This document shows, piece after piece, positions 1 through 5,496 of a stretch of 5,735 nt of DNA (within the stretch, counting starts at the first letter, position 1; each line of letters opens with the position of its first letter). The translations under genes and the position numbers were made by a program. The notes below the pieces were generated by a model, which was not told the origin of the DNA, ran no database searches, and worked only from the letters and a program-made list of their open reading frames with translations. The DNA is from Thermomicrobiaceae bacterium. Its GTDB lineage: Bacteria; Chloroflexota; Chloroflexia; Thermomicrobiales; Thermomicrobiaceae. The DNA lies in the NCBI GenBank assembly GCA_007122555.1, contig SKTL01000339.1, positions 1 to 5,735 of the forward strand, written 5' to 3'.

Positions 1-498
1 ATGGTTCAGCTGGCGAATATCCGGGCCGGACGCTTCAAGATTGACGCGGAACCGGTAAATGTCCGCATGCTGATCAACCGGACACTGCGCGGGATCGATG
101 CGAGCTCATCAAACCGTGAGATTCGAGTTGGAGACGCGCAGGATCTGTTGGCCGCCGGAGATGTGGATAGCCTCGATCAAGTTCTCCGTAATCTGGTTCA
201 GAACGCGATCAAGTACGTGCCGGACAATTCCCCGATCGACATTCGGGCTGAGATGGACGACGATTTGATTGTCATCAGCGTGCGTGATTACGGTCGGGGG
301 GTCGACCCGCAGGAACTGCCGCTTCTCTTTGACCGTTTCCAGCGCGGCCGTGATCAGATGACGACAGCGGGAATGGGACTCGGTCTGTACCTGTCCAGAA
401 TGATCGTCGAGGCTCATGGCGGGCAGCTATGGCTGGAACTTCCAGAAGATGGCGGTTCCTGCTTCCGATTCAGTGTTCCCGCCGCGCACGATGAGTAG
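1..498 (+). CDS. Sensor histidine kinase, C-terminal ATP-binding domain (5' end outside window)
   Basis: This is the end of a two-component sensor kinase, which autophosphorylates a histidine and passes the phosphate to a response regulator. The HATPase_c domain is complete. The N-box lies at about residues 59-72 (DQVLRNLVQNAIKY, with the Mg-coordinating Asn at 68), the G1 box is DYGRG at 96-100, the F-box LFDRF at 109-113, and the G2 box GMGLGL at 124-129. Residues 1-12 (VQLANIRAGRF) match the segment that normally follows the H-box helix. The ATG at position 1 is therefore almost certainly an internal methionine, and the phospho-accepting histidine and sensor domains lie off the left edge. 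No response regulator gene follows; it may lie upstream. The signal and the partner cannot be told from this fragment. The family call is secure. Confidence 0.93.
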   Translation: MVQLANIRAGRFKIDAEPVNVRMLINRTLRGIDASSSNREIRVGDAQDLLAAGDVDSLDQVLRNLVQNAIKYVPDNSPIDIRAEMDDDLIVISVRDYGRGVDPQELPLLFDRFQRGRDQMTTAGMGLGLYLSRMIVEAHGGQLWLELPEDGGSCFRFSVPAAHDE

Positions 499-515
499 AA
501 CGGCGGCGCGCGACT

Positions 516-530
516 TGCAGTACTACTGCA
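516..530. promoter_or_regulatory. Perfect 7+1+7 dyad upstream of the ferritin-like gene, possible operator
   Basis: TGCAGTA, one central C, then TACTGCA form a perfect inverted repeat, 64 bp before the ferritin-like start codon and 17 bp after the kinase stop. Its size suits a homodimeric repressor site. It does not match the Fur, DtxR/IdeR or PerR box consensus that I know. I see no convincing -35/-10 pair in the 96-bp gap; GATAAT at 553-558 could be a -10 but lacks a good partner. As RNA it would have only a 1-nt loop, so a DNA site is more plausible than a terminator. The role is inferred. Confidence 0.35.
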
Positions 531-594
531 TGGGCAATCTGGCCCTGCTAACGATAATTCTGACAATGTATGAGAAAGCGCGAGGAGGTCACGA

Positions 595-1095
595 ATGGCT
601 GGAATCGGACAATCGCGAGACATTCTGGGTACGAATCATTCCGAACAGCGCGACAAGATCGTTCAACTGCTGACAACGGCATACTGGATGGAGATCGAAA
701 CGGTCATGAACTACATCCAGGCGTCGGTCAACCTCGACGGTATCCGCGCCGAGGAAATCTCCGAATCGCTTGCAGGAGACATTCAGGAAGAGCTGGCGCA
801 CGCACAGCGATTCGCCCAGCGCATCAAGGATCTGTACGGCACAGTGCCTGGCTCGGCTGACTTCAGTCCGGAGCAACGCTTCCTGCAGCCACCTGACAAA
901 TCGACCGATGTGGTCCACGTCATCAAGGGCGTGATGGAAGCCGAAAAGGGCGCCCTCGATCACTACAACAAGATCATAGAAGCCTGTGAGGGCGTCGATT
1001 GGGTTACGCAGGACATGGTTGTCGCCGTTCTCGAAGATGAGCAGAACCATTACCGCACGTTCGAGTCATTCCTGAAAGAGTACGAGAACAGCTGA
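595..1095 (+). CDS. Ferritin-like di-iron protein (bacterioferritin/Dps-related)
   Basis: A 166-aa cytoplasmic four-helix-bundle protein of the ferritin superfamily, probably storing or detoxifying iron by oxidising Fe(II) at a di-iron centre. Ligands can be placed on all four helices: E33 (helix A, followed by Y40 at bacterioferritin spacing), E66xxH69 (helix B), E117 or E115 (helix C) and E149xxH152 (helix D). The 33-residue distance from E33 to E66 equals that in E. coli bacterioferritin. The position matching the haem-ligand Met52 is Leu67, so haem binding of the classic type is not expected. The chain stops soon after helix D, with little room for a fifth helix. The start is supported by AGGAGGT at 583-589, 5 bp before the ATG. 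It is followed by a strong terminator and preceded by a dyad that may regulate it. A catalytic rubrerythrin-like or Dps-like role is possible. Confidence 0.85.
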   Translation: MAGIGQSRDILGTNHSEQRDKIVQLLTTAYWMEIETVMNYIQASVNLDGIRAEEISESLAGDIQEELAHAQRFAQRIKDLYGTVPGSADFSPEQRFLQPPDKSTDVVHVIKGVMEAEKGALDHYNKIIEACEGVDWVTQDMVVAVLEDEQNHYRTFESFLKEYENS

Positions 1096-1122
1096 GCCAC
1101 GCTTTGATTCAGTCCCAATAAC

Positions 1123-1164
1123 GAAGATACCCCCCGCCAGTAGCCTCTGGCCGGGGGGTTCTTC
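1123..1164. terminator. Strong GC-rich hairpin terminator between convergent genes
   Basis: ACCCCCCG plus CCAG (1129-1140) pairs with CTGG plus CGGGGGGT (1147-1159) around a TAGCCT loop, with one bulged C near 1151. The stem can extend through GAAGA (1123-1127) pairing with TCTTC (1160-1164). It begins 27 bp after the ferritin-like stop and lies 28 bp beyond the end of the convergent small gene, so it can serve both. The T-tract on the plus side is broken (TTCTTCATCGTT), so termination rests mainly on the very stable stem. Confidence 0.8.
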
Positions 1165-1192
1165 ATCGTTCCTCTGGAGGGCGTCTGGAGAG

Positions 1193-1492
1193 TCAGTTCC
1201 TGGCGCCGGCTGAGAATGGTTGGTCAGCATCGATATGGCGGCGGATTAGCAACGGATGTGCTCCGGAGAGTACCCGTGCGATCAAATCGCCGATCGCCTC
1301 ATCCCGAGTCGGACCAATTCCGACGATCATCCTGCAGTCGCTTTCCGAGACTACTCGCTGTTGTTCCCCTGGATCGTTCAGAACACCGATCGCATTCCAC
1401 TTATCAGGCGATGGTTCTCGCAGGTAATAGCGAACCCTAATGTCTCCGATTTGCAACATGGCGGGTTGACCATTAAACGGTTCGTACGTCAT
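1193..1492 (-). CDS. Small conserved-looking protein of unknown function (99 aa)
   Basis: I do not recognise this 99-residue protein. It has no signal peptide or membrane segment. The layout suggests a small alpha/beta fold: strands at about residues 14-24 (QIGDIRVRYYL) and 33-38, a strand with GIGPTRDEA at 56-66, then a helix to about 76 (IGDLIARVL). The strand, 'G-x-T-x-x-E-A' turn and helix resemble the HicB-like fold in a general way, but there is no HicA partner beside it. The chosen start, ATG at 1490-1492, is preceded by AAGGGAGGG at 5-bp spacing. A longer reading from 1594 adds 34 residues that look non-coding. It is convergent with the ferritin-like gene and divergent from the UspA gene. 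The clear ribosome site and shared terminator make it likely real; the function is unknown. Confidence 0.68.
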   Translation of the reverse strand: MTYEPFNGQPAMLQIGDIRVRYYLREPSPDKWNAIGVLNDPGEQQRVVSESDCRMIVGIGPTRDEAIGDLIARVLSGAHPLLIRRHIDADQPFSAGARN

Positions 1493-1497
1493 GAATG

Positions 1498-1506
1498 CCC
1501 TCCCTT
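1498..1506 (-). promoter_or_regulatory. Ribosome binding site that fixes the start of the 99-aa gene
   Basis: On the minus strand this reads AAGGGAGGG, 5 bases before the ATG at 1492-1490. It favours that internal ATG over the upstream in-frame ATG at 1594. Confidence 0.7.
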
Positions 1507-1651
1507 GATGCGCGCCAACTCTTCCTGGAATTGCGCTCACGATCCTGCTGCTCACTGTCCAAACACAACCCTGGTAATCCGCGCGCTCCTGCATCGTCAG
1601 TTCATCTTAGGGCAGTAGCGCTAACGCTGACATTACGCCGAACGCGGGAAT

Positions 1652-1667
1652 GTTACGTAAACGTTAC
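1652..1667. repeat. GTTAC direct repeat at 11-bp spacing, possible regulator site
   Basis: GTTAC occurs at 1652-1656 and again at 1663-1667, start to start 11 bp, about one helical turn. OmpR/PhoB-family response regulators bind tandem repeats of this phasing. Another GTTACG lies at 1829-1834, near the UspA ribosome site. The motif is short and the role is inferred. Confidence 0.3.
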
Positions 1668-1773
1668 AGATCACACTCAGCCTGCTTGGGACGCCTTGCC
1701 TGCGGGTTGCGCCCCACCCGCGATCAGGCGACACTGTAACCATTCTGATACGCACGGAGACCGCGTGTGATCT
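1668..1773 (+). repeat. Nested inverted repeats, possible structured leader or paired regulator half-sites
   Basis: AGATCACAC (1668-1676) is the exact reverse complement of GTGTGATCT (1765-1773). Inside it, TCAG (1677-1680) can pair with CTGA (1745-1748), CGCCT (1692-1696) with AGGCG (1726-1730), and GCGGGT (1702-1707) with ACCCGC (1716-1721). The pairs nest without crossing, as in a folded RNA. The outer arms also resemble single CRP/FNR-type half-sites (TGTGATCT and AGATCACA), but they are about 90 bp apart instead of adjacent. Whether this is transcribed is unknown; it lies 85 bp before the UspA start. Confidence 0.3.
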
Positions 1774-1858
1774 CATCGATACCGTCAAACGGGCAACATG
1801 AACTCAACGCTTCGTTCGCAGGCAGGGTGTTACGTCCAGCACGAGAGGTGGAAGCAAG

Positions 1859-2734
1859 ATGATTGGAACCGTAGTCGTTCCGCTCGATGGATCGGAACTC
1901 TCCGAGCGAGCAATCCCGTACGGAACCGCGATCGCCGAGCAGACCGGCGCGCCACTCTTGCTCATTCGAGTGGCGCAGATCGGCGCCGATGAACCTGAAA
2001 TGGCGGAAAGCCGGAATTATCTCCGCACCGTTGCAGCTCGATTACCCGGACGGGTGCAGTTCGAATGTGAACGCGGAGACGCGGCCGATACGATCACCAG
2101 AATCGCGATCGAAGCCGGTGACCCGGTCATTGTTATGTCTACTCACGGGCGCGGTGGACTGCATCGCTGGATGACTGGCAGCGTTGCAGACAAGGTCGTG
2201 CGCAGCGCCGGCGTGCCAGTTCTGCTGGTCCGCGGCGACCAGGAAATTCCGGAATCCGGGAGCATCGACCTGCGATCTATTCTGGTTCCGGTTGATGGCT
2301 CGACCTATGGGGAGCATGCGGTGGAGTACGCGGTCGAGCTGGCGAAGGTGTTCGGAGCCCGCCTGCACTTGATTCGGGTTGTCGATACGCCGTCGGCCTA
2401 TGCGATGCTGAGCAGACACATGGAAGCTGCGGCGACCGGCGACATCCTGGACGAGATCATTGCATCCATGCGGAAGGAAGCGAACGAGTATCTGGAGAAG
2501 CTCGCGCACCGCATTCGAGAATCCGGAGTCGAGGTGAAGACCGTAACCCTCGAAGGCTATCCCGGCGAACAGGTCATTGAACACGAGCGTCGTGGTTACT
2601 TTCAACTGGTCGTCATGGCGACTGCTGGACGCGCCGGTGTAAGTCGCGTGGTGTTCGGTAGCGTTGCCGAGCGCGTCCTGAAGATGGGACGCTCGCCGGT
2701 GATGATGATTCGCCCGAAACCGAACGGCGAATAG
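1859..2734 (+). CDS. Tandem universal stress protein (two UspA domains)
   Basis: A 291-aa cytoplasmic protein with two complete Usp folds, about residues 1-125 and 138-288. Each domain opens with a strand and the PLDGS or PVDGS motif (8-12 and 144-148), whose Asp contacts adenine nucleotide in ATP-binding Usps. Each also has the G-x2-G-x9-G-S/T phosphate loop in modified form. Domain 1 has STHG at 94-97, nine residues, then GS at 107-108. Domain 2 has ATAG at 254-257, nine residues, then GS at 267-268. The first glycine of the motif is Ser or Ala, a common change, so nucleotide binding is plausible in both. Domain 2 has a longer helical insert at about 180-222. Such proteins aid survival under stress, starvation or redox change; the exact role is unknown. 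GAGAGGTGG at 1843-1851 supports the ATG. Confidence 0.93.
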   Translation: MIGTVVVPLDGSELSERAIPYGTAIAEQTGAPLLLIRVAQIGADEPEMAESRNYLRTVAARLPGRVQFECERGDAADTITRIAIEAGDPVIVMSTHGRGGLHRWMTGSVADKVVRSAGVPVLLVRGDQEIPESGSIDLRSILVPVDGSTYGEHAVEYAVELAKVFGARLHLIRVVDTPSAYAMLSRHMEAAATGDILDEIIASMRKEANEYLEKLAHRIRESGVEVKTVTLEGYPGEQVIEHERRGYFQLVVMATAGRAGVSRVVFGSVAERVLKMGRSPVMMIRPKPNGE

Positions 2735-2748
2735 GTCGATATGAGACA

Positions 2749-2782
2749 GGCGCGATCGTTGAGGTCCAACGTTCGGCGCGCC
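2749..2782 (+). repeat. Two-part hairpin between the UspA and DUF3830 genes
   Basis: GGCGCG (2749-2754) pairs with CGCGCC (2777-2782), and inside it CGTTG (2757-2761) pairs with CAACG (2767-2771) around the loop AGGTC. No T-tract follows, so it is not a standard intrinsic terminator. It begins 15 bp after the UspA stop and could separate that gene from the next three, or protect or attenuate the mRNA. Confidence 0.35.
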
Positions 2783-2832
2783 AGACCTGCGGCGAGAACA
2801 GCGCATATCAATGTCGGGAAAGGAACTCCTGC

Positions 2833-3252
2833 ATGGGTCCCCTGCAAATTACGGTCGGAGATCTTGTTTTCACTGCGCGATTTGAAGAGGAATCGGCGCC
2901 GGAAACGACACGCGCGTTCAGCGAGCTGTTGCCTTACCGCCAGAAACTCATTCAGGCTCGCTGGAGCGGTGAATCGGCATGGATTCCCCTTGGTGAATTC
3001 AAACTCGGGGTCGGATTTGAGAATCACCTGAGCTATCCCGCGCCGGGTCAAATCCTCTTCTATCCCGGAGGATACTCGGAAACCGAGATCCTGTTTCCCT
3101 ATGGTCCATCGTGTTTCGCCAGCAAGATGGGTCAACTGGCCGGCAATCACTTCCTGACAATCGTCGAGGGAATTGAGCAACTGCCGGAAGTCGGTCGCCG
3201 TGTCGTCTGGCATGGGGCGCAGGACATCGAGTTCGCTGCGAGGGAGTCCTGA
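2833..3252 (+). CDS. DUF3830 family protein (cyclophilin-like fold)
   Basis: A 139-aa protein matching, from memory, the conserved pattern of DUF3830: a beta-rich N-terminus with F-T-A-R-F-E-E, then RWSGE at 43-47, ENHLSYPAPG at 63-72, FYPGG at 76-80, and FASKMGQLAGNHF at 95-107. The family is assigned a cyclophilin-like beta-barrel fold; its biochemical role is not established. Length is typical of a single-domain member and there is no signal peptide. AAAGGA at 2819-2824 lies 8 bp before the ATG. The gene ends 4 bp before the methyltransferase start, so translational coupling is likely. Its place beside a class-III aminotransferase suggests a small-molecule pathway; a small-ligand-binding or isomerase-type role is only inference. 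Confidence 0.82.
   Translation: MGPLQITVGDLVFTARFEEESAPETTRAFSELLPYRQKLIQARWSGESAWIPLGEFKLGVGFENHLSYPAPGQILFYPGGYSETEILFPYGPSCFASKMGQLAGNHFLTIVEGIEQLPEVGRRVVWHGAQDIEFAARES
3240..3246 (+). promoter_or_regulatory. Ribosome binding site supporting the GTG start of the methyltransferase
   Basis: GAGGGAG sits inside the last codons of the DUF3830 gene, 10 bp before GTG at 3257. The spacing is slightly long but much better than anything before the ATG at 3173. Confidence 0.55.
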
Positions 3253-3256
3253 ACAC

Positions 3257-4057
3257 GTGCCGGAAGGAGAACGACGATTCACCGATCAATGGGATGCAAT
3301 CGATCCGTTTGATCCAGCCTATCCGCACCTCTGGATCAAGGTGGAGCATCTGGGTCGCTACCTGTTCGCCCGGAACTTCCTGCAGGATCGAAAAGCCGGG
3401 CGCATTGCCGATATCGGGTGTGGGACAGGCTACGGAAGTCGAGAACTGGCGACGTTCGCGTCGTCGGTCACGGCAATCGATGCTTGCCAAGATCAACTCG
3501 ACAGCATCGGGTCAGGGGACGGGGTCATCGAGACCTTGCGTCTCGAGCTCGGAGTCGAGCCATTGAAGCCACGGGTCGACGGCGCCGAATGGGACGCCAT
3601 CGTCTGTTTTGAAACGCTCGAGCATCTGACCGATCCGGCGAAAGCCCTGACGGAGTTCCGGGATGGCCTCGCTCCGGAGGGTCATCTCATAATATCAGTT
3701 CCGAACAGTGTCGCCGAGCGAACTGACCCGGTCGGCCTGCTCTCCAACCGCTTTCATCAGCGAGTGTTCACGGTTTCAGCAATCAGCGACCTGCTGATCG
3801 AAGCTGGCTTTCACATCCAGCATGTGCTGGGTCAGCCATTGGCGTCCGAGATCAATCGGAACGAGACGCGTTTGATCCGTCGCAAACAGACGTCGGGCCG
3901 GATCGGCGATGAGCCGGCGCTGCACGAGGCGGAGACAATTCGACGCCTGGCTCTCGCAGTTGGATATCCGGAACAGCGCGATGTCGAGCGTTCGTACTCT
4001 ATCATTGTCGTTGCAACGCCGGGGCGGCAGCAGTCCGCGCACAGCGGGCCAGCGTGA
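3257..4057 (+). CDS. Class I SAM-dependent methyltransferase (GTG start)
   Basis: A 266-aa soluble Rossmann-fold methyltransferase of the Methyltransf_11/23/25 type. With Val1 at 3257, motif I is DIGCGTGYGS at 52-61 (SAM-binding glycines), the acidic end of strand 2 is D75 in VTAID, the FETLEHL segment is at 118-124, and the SVPNS strand at 147-151. These are typical of enzymes methylating small molecules or sugars. The C-terminal 100 residues, probably substrate-specific, are unfamiliar. I chose GTG at 3257 because GAGGGAG (3240-3246) precedes it, only 4 bp separate it from the DUF3830 stop, and the protein then begins VPEGERRF, like relatives. ATG at 3173 would overlap the upstream gene by 80 bp and add a low-quality 28-residue tail; ATG at 3212 is a second, weaker alternative. 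The substrate is unknown; the neighbours suggest the same pathway as the aminotransferase. Confidence 0.85.
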   Translation: MPEGERRFTDQWDAIDPFDPAYPHLWIKVEHLGRYLFARNFLQDRKAGRIADIGCGTGYGSRELATFASSVTAIDACQDQLDSIGSGDGVIETLRLELGVEPLKPRVDGAEWDAIVCFETLEHLTDPAKALTEFRDGLAPEGHLIISVPNSVAERTDPVGLLSNRFHQRVFTVSAISDLLIEAGFHIQHVLGQPLASEINRNETRLIRRKQTSGRIGDEPALHEAETIRRLALAVGYPEQRDVERSYSIIVVATPGRQQSAHSGPA

Positions 4058-4106
4058 ATCCGGCCAGGCGCGAAGCCATTGTAATCTGTAGAAAGGTGCT
4101 TGAAGG

Positions 4107-5405
4107 ATGCCCGGAAAGGATACCTATAAACGCGCGCAAAAGGTCCTCGCCGGTGGTGTAAGCGCCTCGATGCGCATCCACCCGTACCTGGAACGCCCGG
4201 TCTACGTGACGCACGGAGACGGGGCGCACATCTGGGACGAAACGGGCGCTAAACTGCTCGACTTCAACAACTCGAACGGCGCAACGATGCTCGGTCACAA
4301 CTACCCCGCGGTGCAAGACGCGATGCAGGAGTTGATGAATAAGGGGCCGGTGTCCGCCGGCGAGTCCGAAGAGCATGTGCAGCTGGCCGAGCGTCTCTGC
4401 AAGATAATTCCCAGCGCCGAGCGCGTCCGGTACGCCTCAACTGGAACCGAAGCTACGTCCCTCGCGCTGCGACTCGCCCGACATGTCACGGGCAGGCAGA
4501 AGTTCCTGAAATTCAACGGTCACTTTCACGGTCTTGCCGACGCGTTCCTGTTTCAACCGCGCGACACGATACACGCCAGCGCCAAGCCCCAGGCAGTCTC
4601 GGGCGGAGTTCCGAGCAGTTACGCCTATGATTCGCTGAGCGTATCGTGGAATGACCGCGACGCGTTGGACGCGATGATGGAGCGAGAGGGAACCTCCATC
4701 GCCGCGATCATTTGCGAGCCAGTCTGGTACAACGCCGGCTGTGTCCCGCCGGATGAAGGATTTCTGGAACACCTTCGCGAGGTCGCCGATCAATACGGCT
4801 GCGTGTTGATCTTCGACGAAGTTCTCTCGGGCTTCCGCATGGCGCCCGGCGGCGCGCAGCAGCATTACGGGGTGATGCCCGATATCACTACCCTCGCCAA
4901 AGCGCTGGCGAACGGCATGCCGCTATCGGCCGTTGTCGGGAAAGCCGAGTATATGGAGCAACTGGCGCCTGTCGGCCCGGTTGCGCACAGCGGCACCTAT
5001 TCCGGACATCCGCTGGCGATCGCCGCAGCCAACGCCGCGACCGAAATCCTCTCGAAGAAGAAGACGTACACAGATCTGAACAAGACCGCAAACTGGTTCT
5101 ACGAGCAGCTGCAGGAGAGCTTTGACGCGGCGAATGTCCCGGTTCGCGTTCAGGGAGTTGGCGCCCGCTTCGGTCTCTACTTCAATAGAGAAGAAGATGT
5201 GCGGACAAGTGAAGACGCGGCGACGAATGACCACAATCTGAACCGCCAGTTCGTGACCGGGTGTTTCGATCGCGGTGTCTACTTCCACGCCTATCGAACG
5301 GCGGGAGCGCCGGGGCATTCAGGCATTACCCTGTCGCATACACGTGAGCAGCTGTCGGAGGCGCTCAACGTGATACAGGATGTGGCGAAAAGTCTGGAGC
5401 GGTAG
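4107..5405 (+). CDS. Class-III PLP-dependent aminotransferase, glutamate-1-semialdehyde aminomutase-like
   Basis: A 432-aa fold-type I PLP enzyme of full family length. Visible landmarks are STGTEA at 111-116 (phosphate-binding turn), GHFHG at 138-142, CEPV at 203-206, IFDEV at 235-239 with D237 bonding the PLP pyridine nitrogen, K265 in TLAKAL as the Schiff-base lysine, and GTYSGHP at 296-302. Overall it is closest to HemL-like enzymes. However, it lacks the HemL N-terminal NSPVRAF signature, has NSNGATMLGH where HemL has a WGP-type segment, and has ANGMPLSAVVG after the lysine instead of GGGLPVGAYGG. It is therefore more likely a transaminase or aminomutase with another substrate than the tetrapyrrole enzyme, and I give no hemL symbol. 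GAAAGGTG at 4091-4098 supports the ATG. It lies 49 bp after the methyltransferase, probably in the same transcript. Confidence 0.9.
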   Translation: MPGKDTYKRAQKVLAGGVSASMRIHPYLERPVYVTHGDGAHIWDETGAKLLDFNNSNGATMLGHNYPAVQDAMQELMNKGPVSAGESEEHVQLAERLCKIIPSAERVRYASTGTEATSLALRLARHVTGRQKFLKFNGHFHGLADAFLFQPRDTIHASAKPQAVSGGVPSSYAYDSLSVSWNDRDALDAMMEREGTSIAAIICEPVWYNAGCVPPDEGFLEHLREVADQYGCVLIFDEVLSGFRMAPGGAQQHYGVMPDITTLAKALANGMPLSAVVGKAEYMEQLAPVGPVAHSGTYSGHPLAIAAANAATEILSKKKTYTDLNKTANWFYEQLQESFDAANVPVRVQGVGARFGLYFNREEDVRTSEDAATNDHNLNRQFVTGCFDRGVYFHAYRTAGAPGHSGITLSHTREQLSEALNVIQDVAKSLER

Positions 5406-5435
5406 ACTGGCGCAGTTCACAATGACGCATCCGGA

Positions 5436-5456
5436 TCCGTTTGATTAACAAACGGA
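5436..5456. terminator. Hairpin between convergent genes, probable terminator
   Basis: TCCGTTTG (5436-5443) and CAAACGGA (5449-5456) form a perfect 8-bp stem with loop ATTAA. Partial pairing continues outward (ATCCGGA against CCTCCGAT). It lies 30 bp after the aminotransferase stop and 40 bp beyond the end of the convergent gene. Neither side has a run of T, so its strength as an intrinsic terminator is uncertain. Confidence 0.55.
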
Positions 5457-5496
5457 CCTCCGATTACATCCCGCTGTCGGTCGGTCGCAGCCCTGG

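Larger units (their letters stand above)
1493..1858. other. Divergent intergenic region without a supported gene
   Basis: These 366 bp separate the start codons of the minus-strand 99-aa gene and the plus-strand UspA gene, so both promoters should lie here. Open frames in it have no ribosome site or recognisable protein character. I could not pick a convincing -35/-10 pair for either direction. It does contain a GTTAC direct repeat, a palindrome TAGCGCTA (1616-1623) and nested inverted repeats, listed separately. Confidence 0.6.

Noticed and set aside
1..498. ATG at position 1 as a true start codon
   Set aside because: The sequence after it is mid-kinase (end of the dimerisation helices); the histidine-bearing region must precede it.
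515..558. Sigma70 promoter with TTGCAG (515-520) and GATAAT (553-558)
   Set aside because: The 32-bp spacing is far from the 16-18 bp needed, and no better -35 pairs with GATAAT.
589..1050. Minus-strand open frame opposite the ferritin-like gene
   Set aside because: The plus-strand frame has a full set of di-iron ligands and a strong ribosome site; this one has neither.
1256..1770. Plus-strand open frames across the small minus-strand gene and the divergent gap
   Set aside because: No ribosome sites, irregular composition, and the opposite strand carries the better-supported 99-aa gene.
2042..2806. Long minus-strand open frame (254 codons) opposite the UspA gene
   Set aside because: It is antisense to a clear two-domain Usp coding region, has a His/Arg-rich low-quality composition and no recognisable motif; a by-product of GC-rich codon use.
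2602..3282. Minus-strand open frame (226 codons) opposite the DUF3830 gene
   Set aside because: It overlaps the convincing plus-strand gene over its full length and shows no family features.
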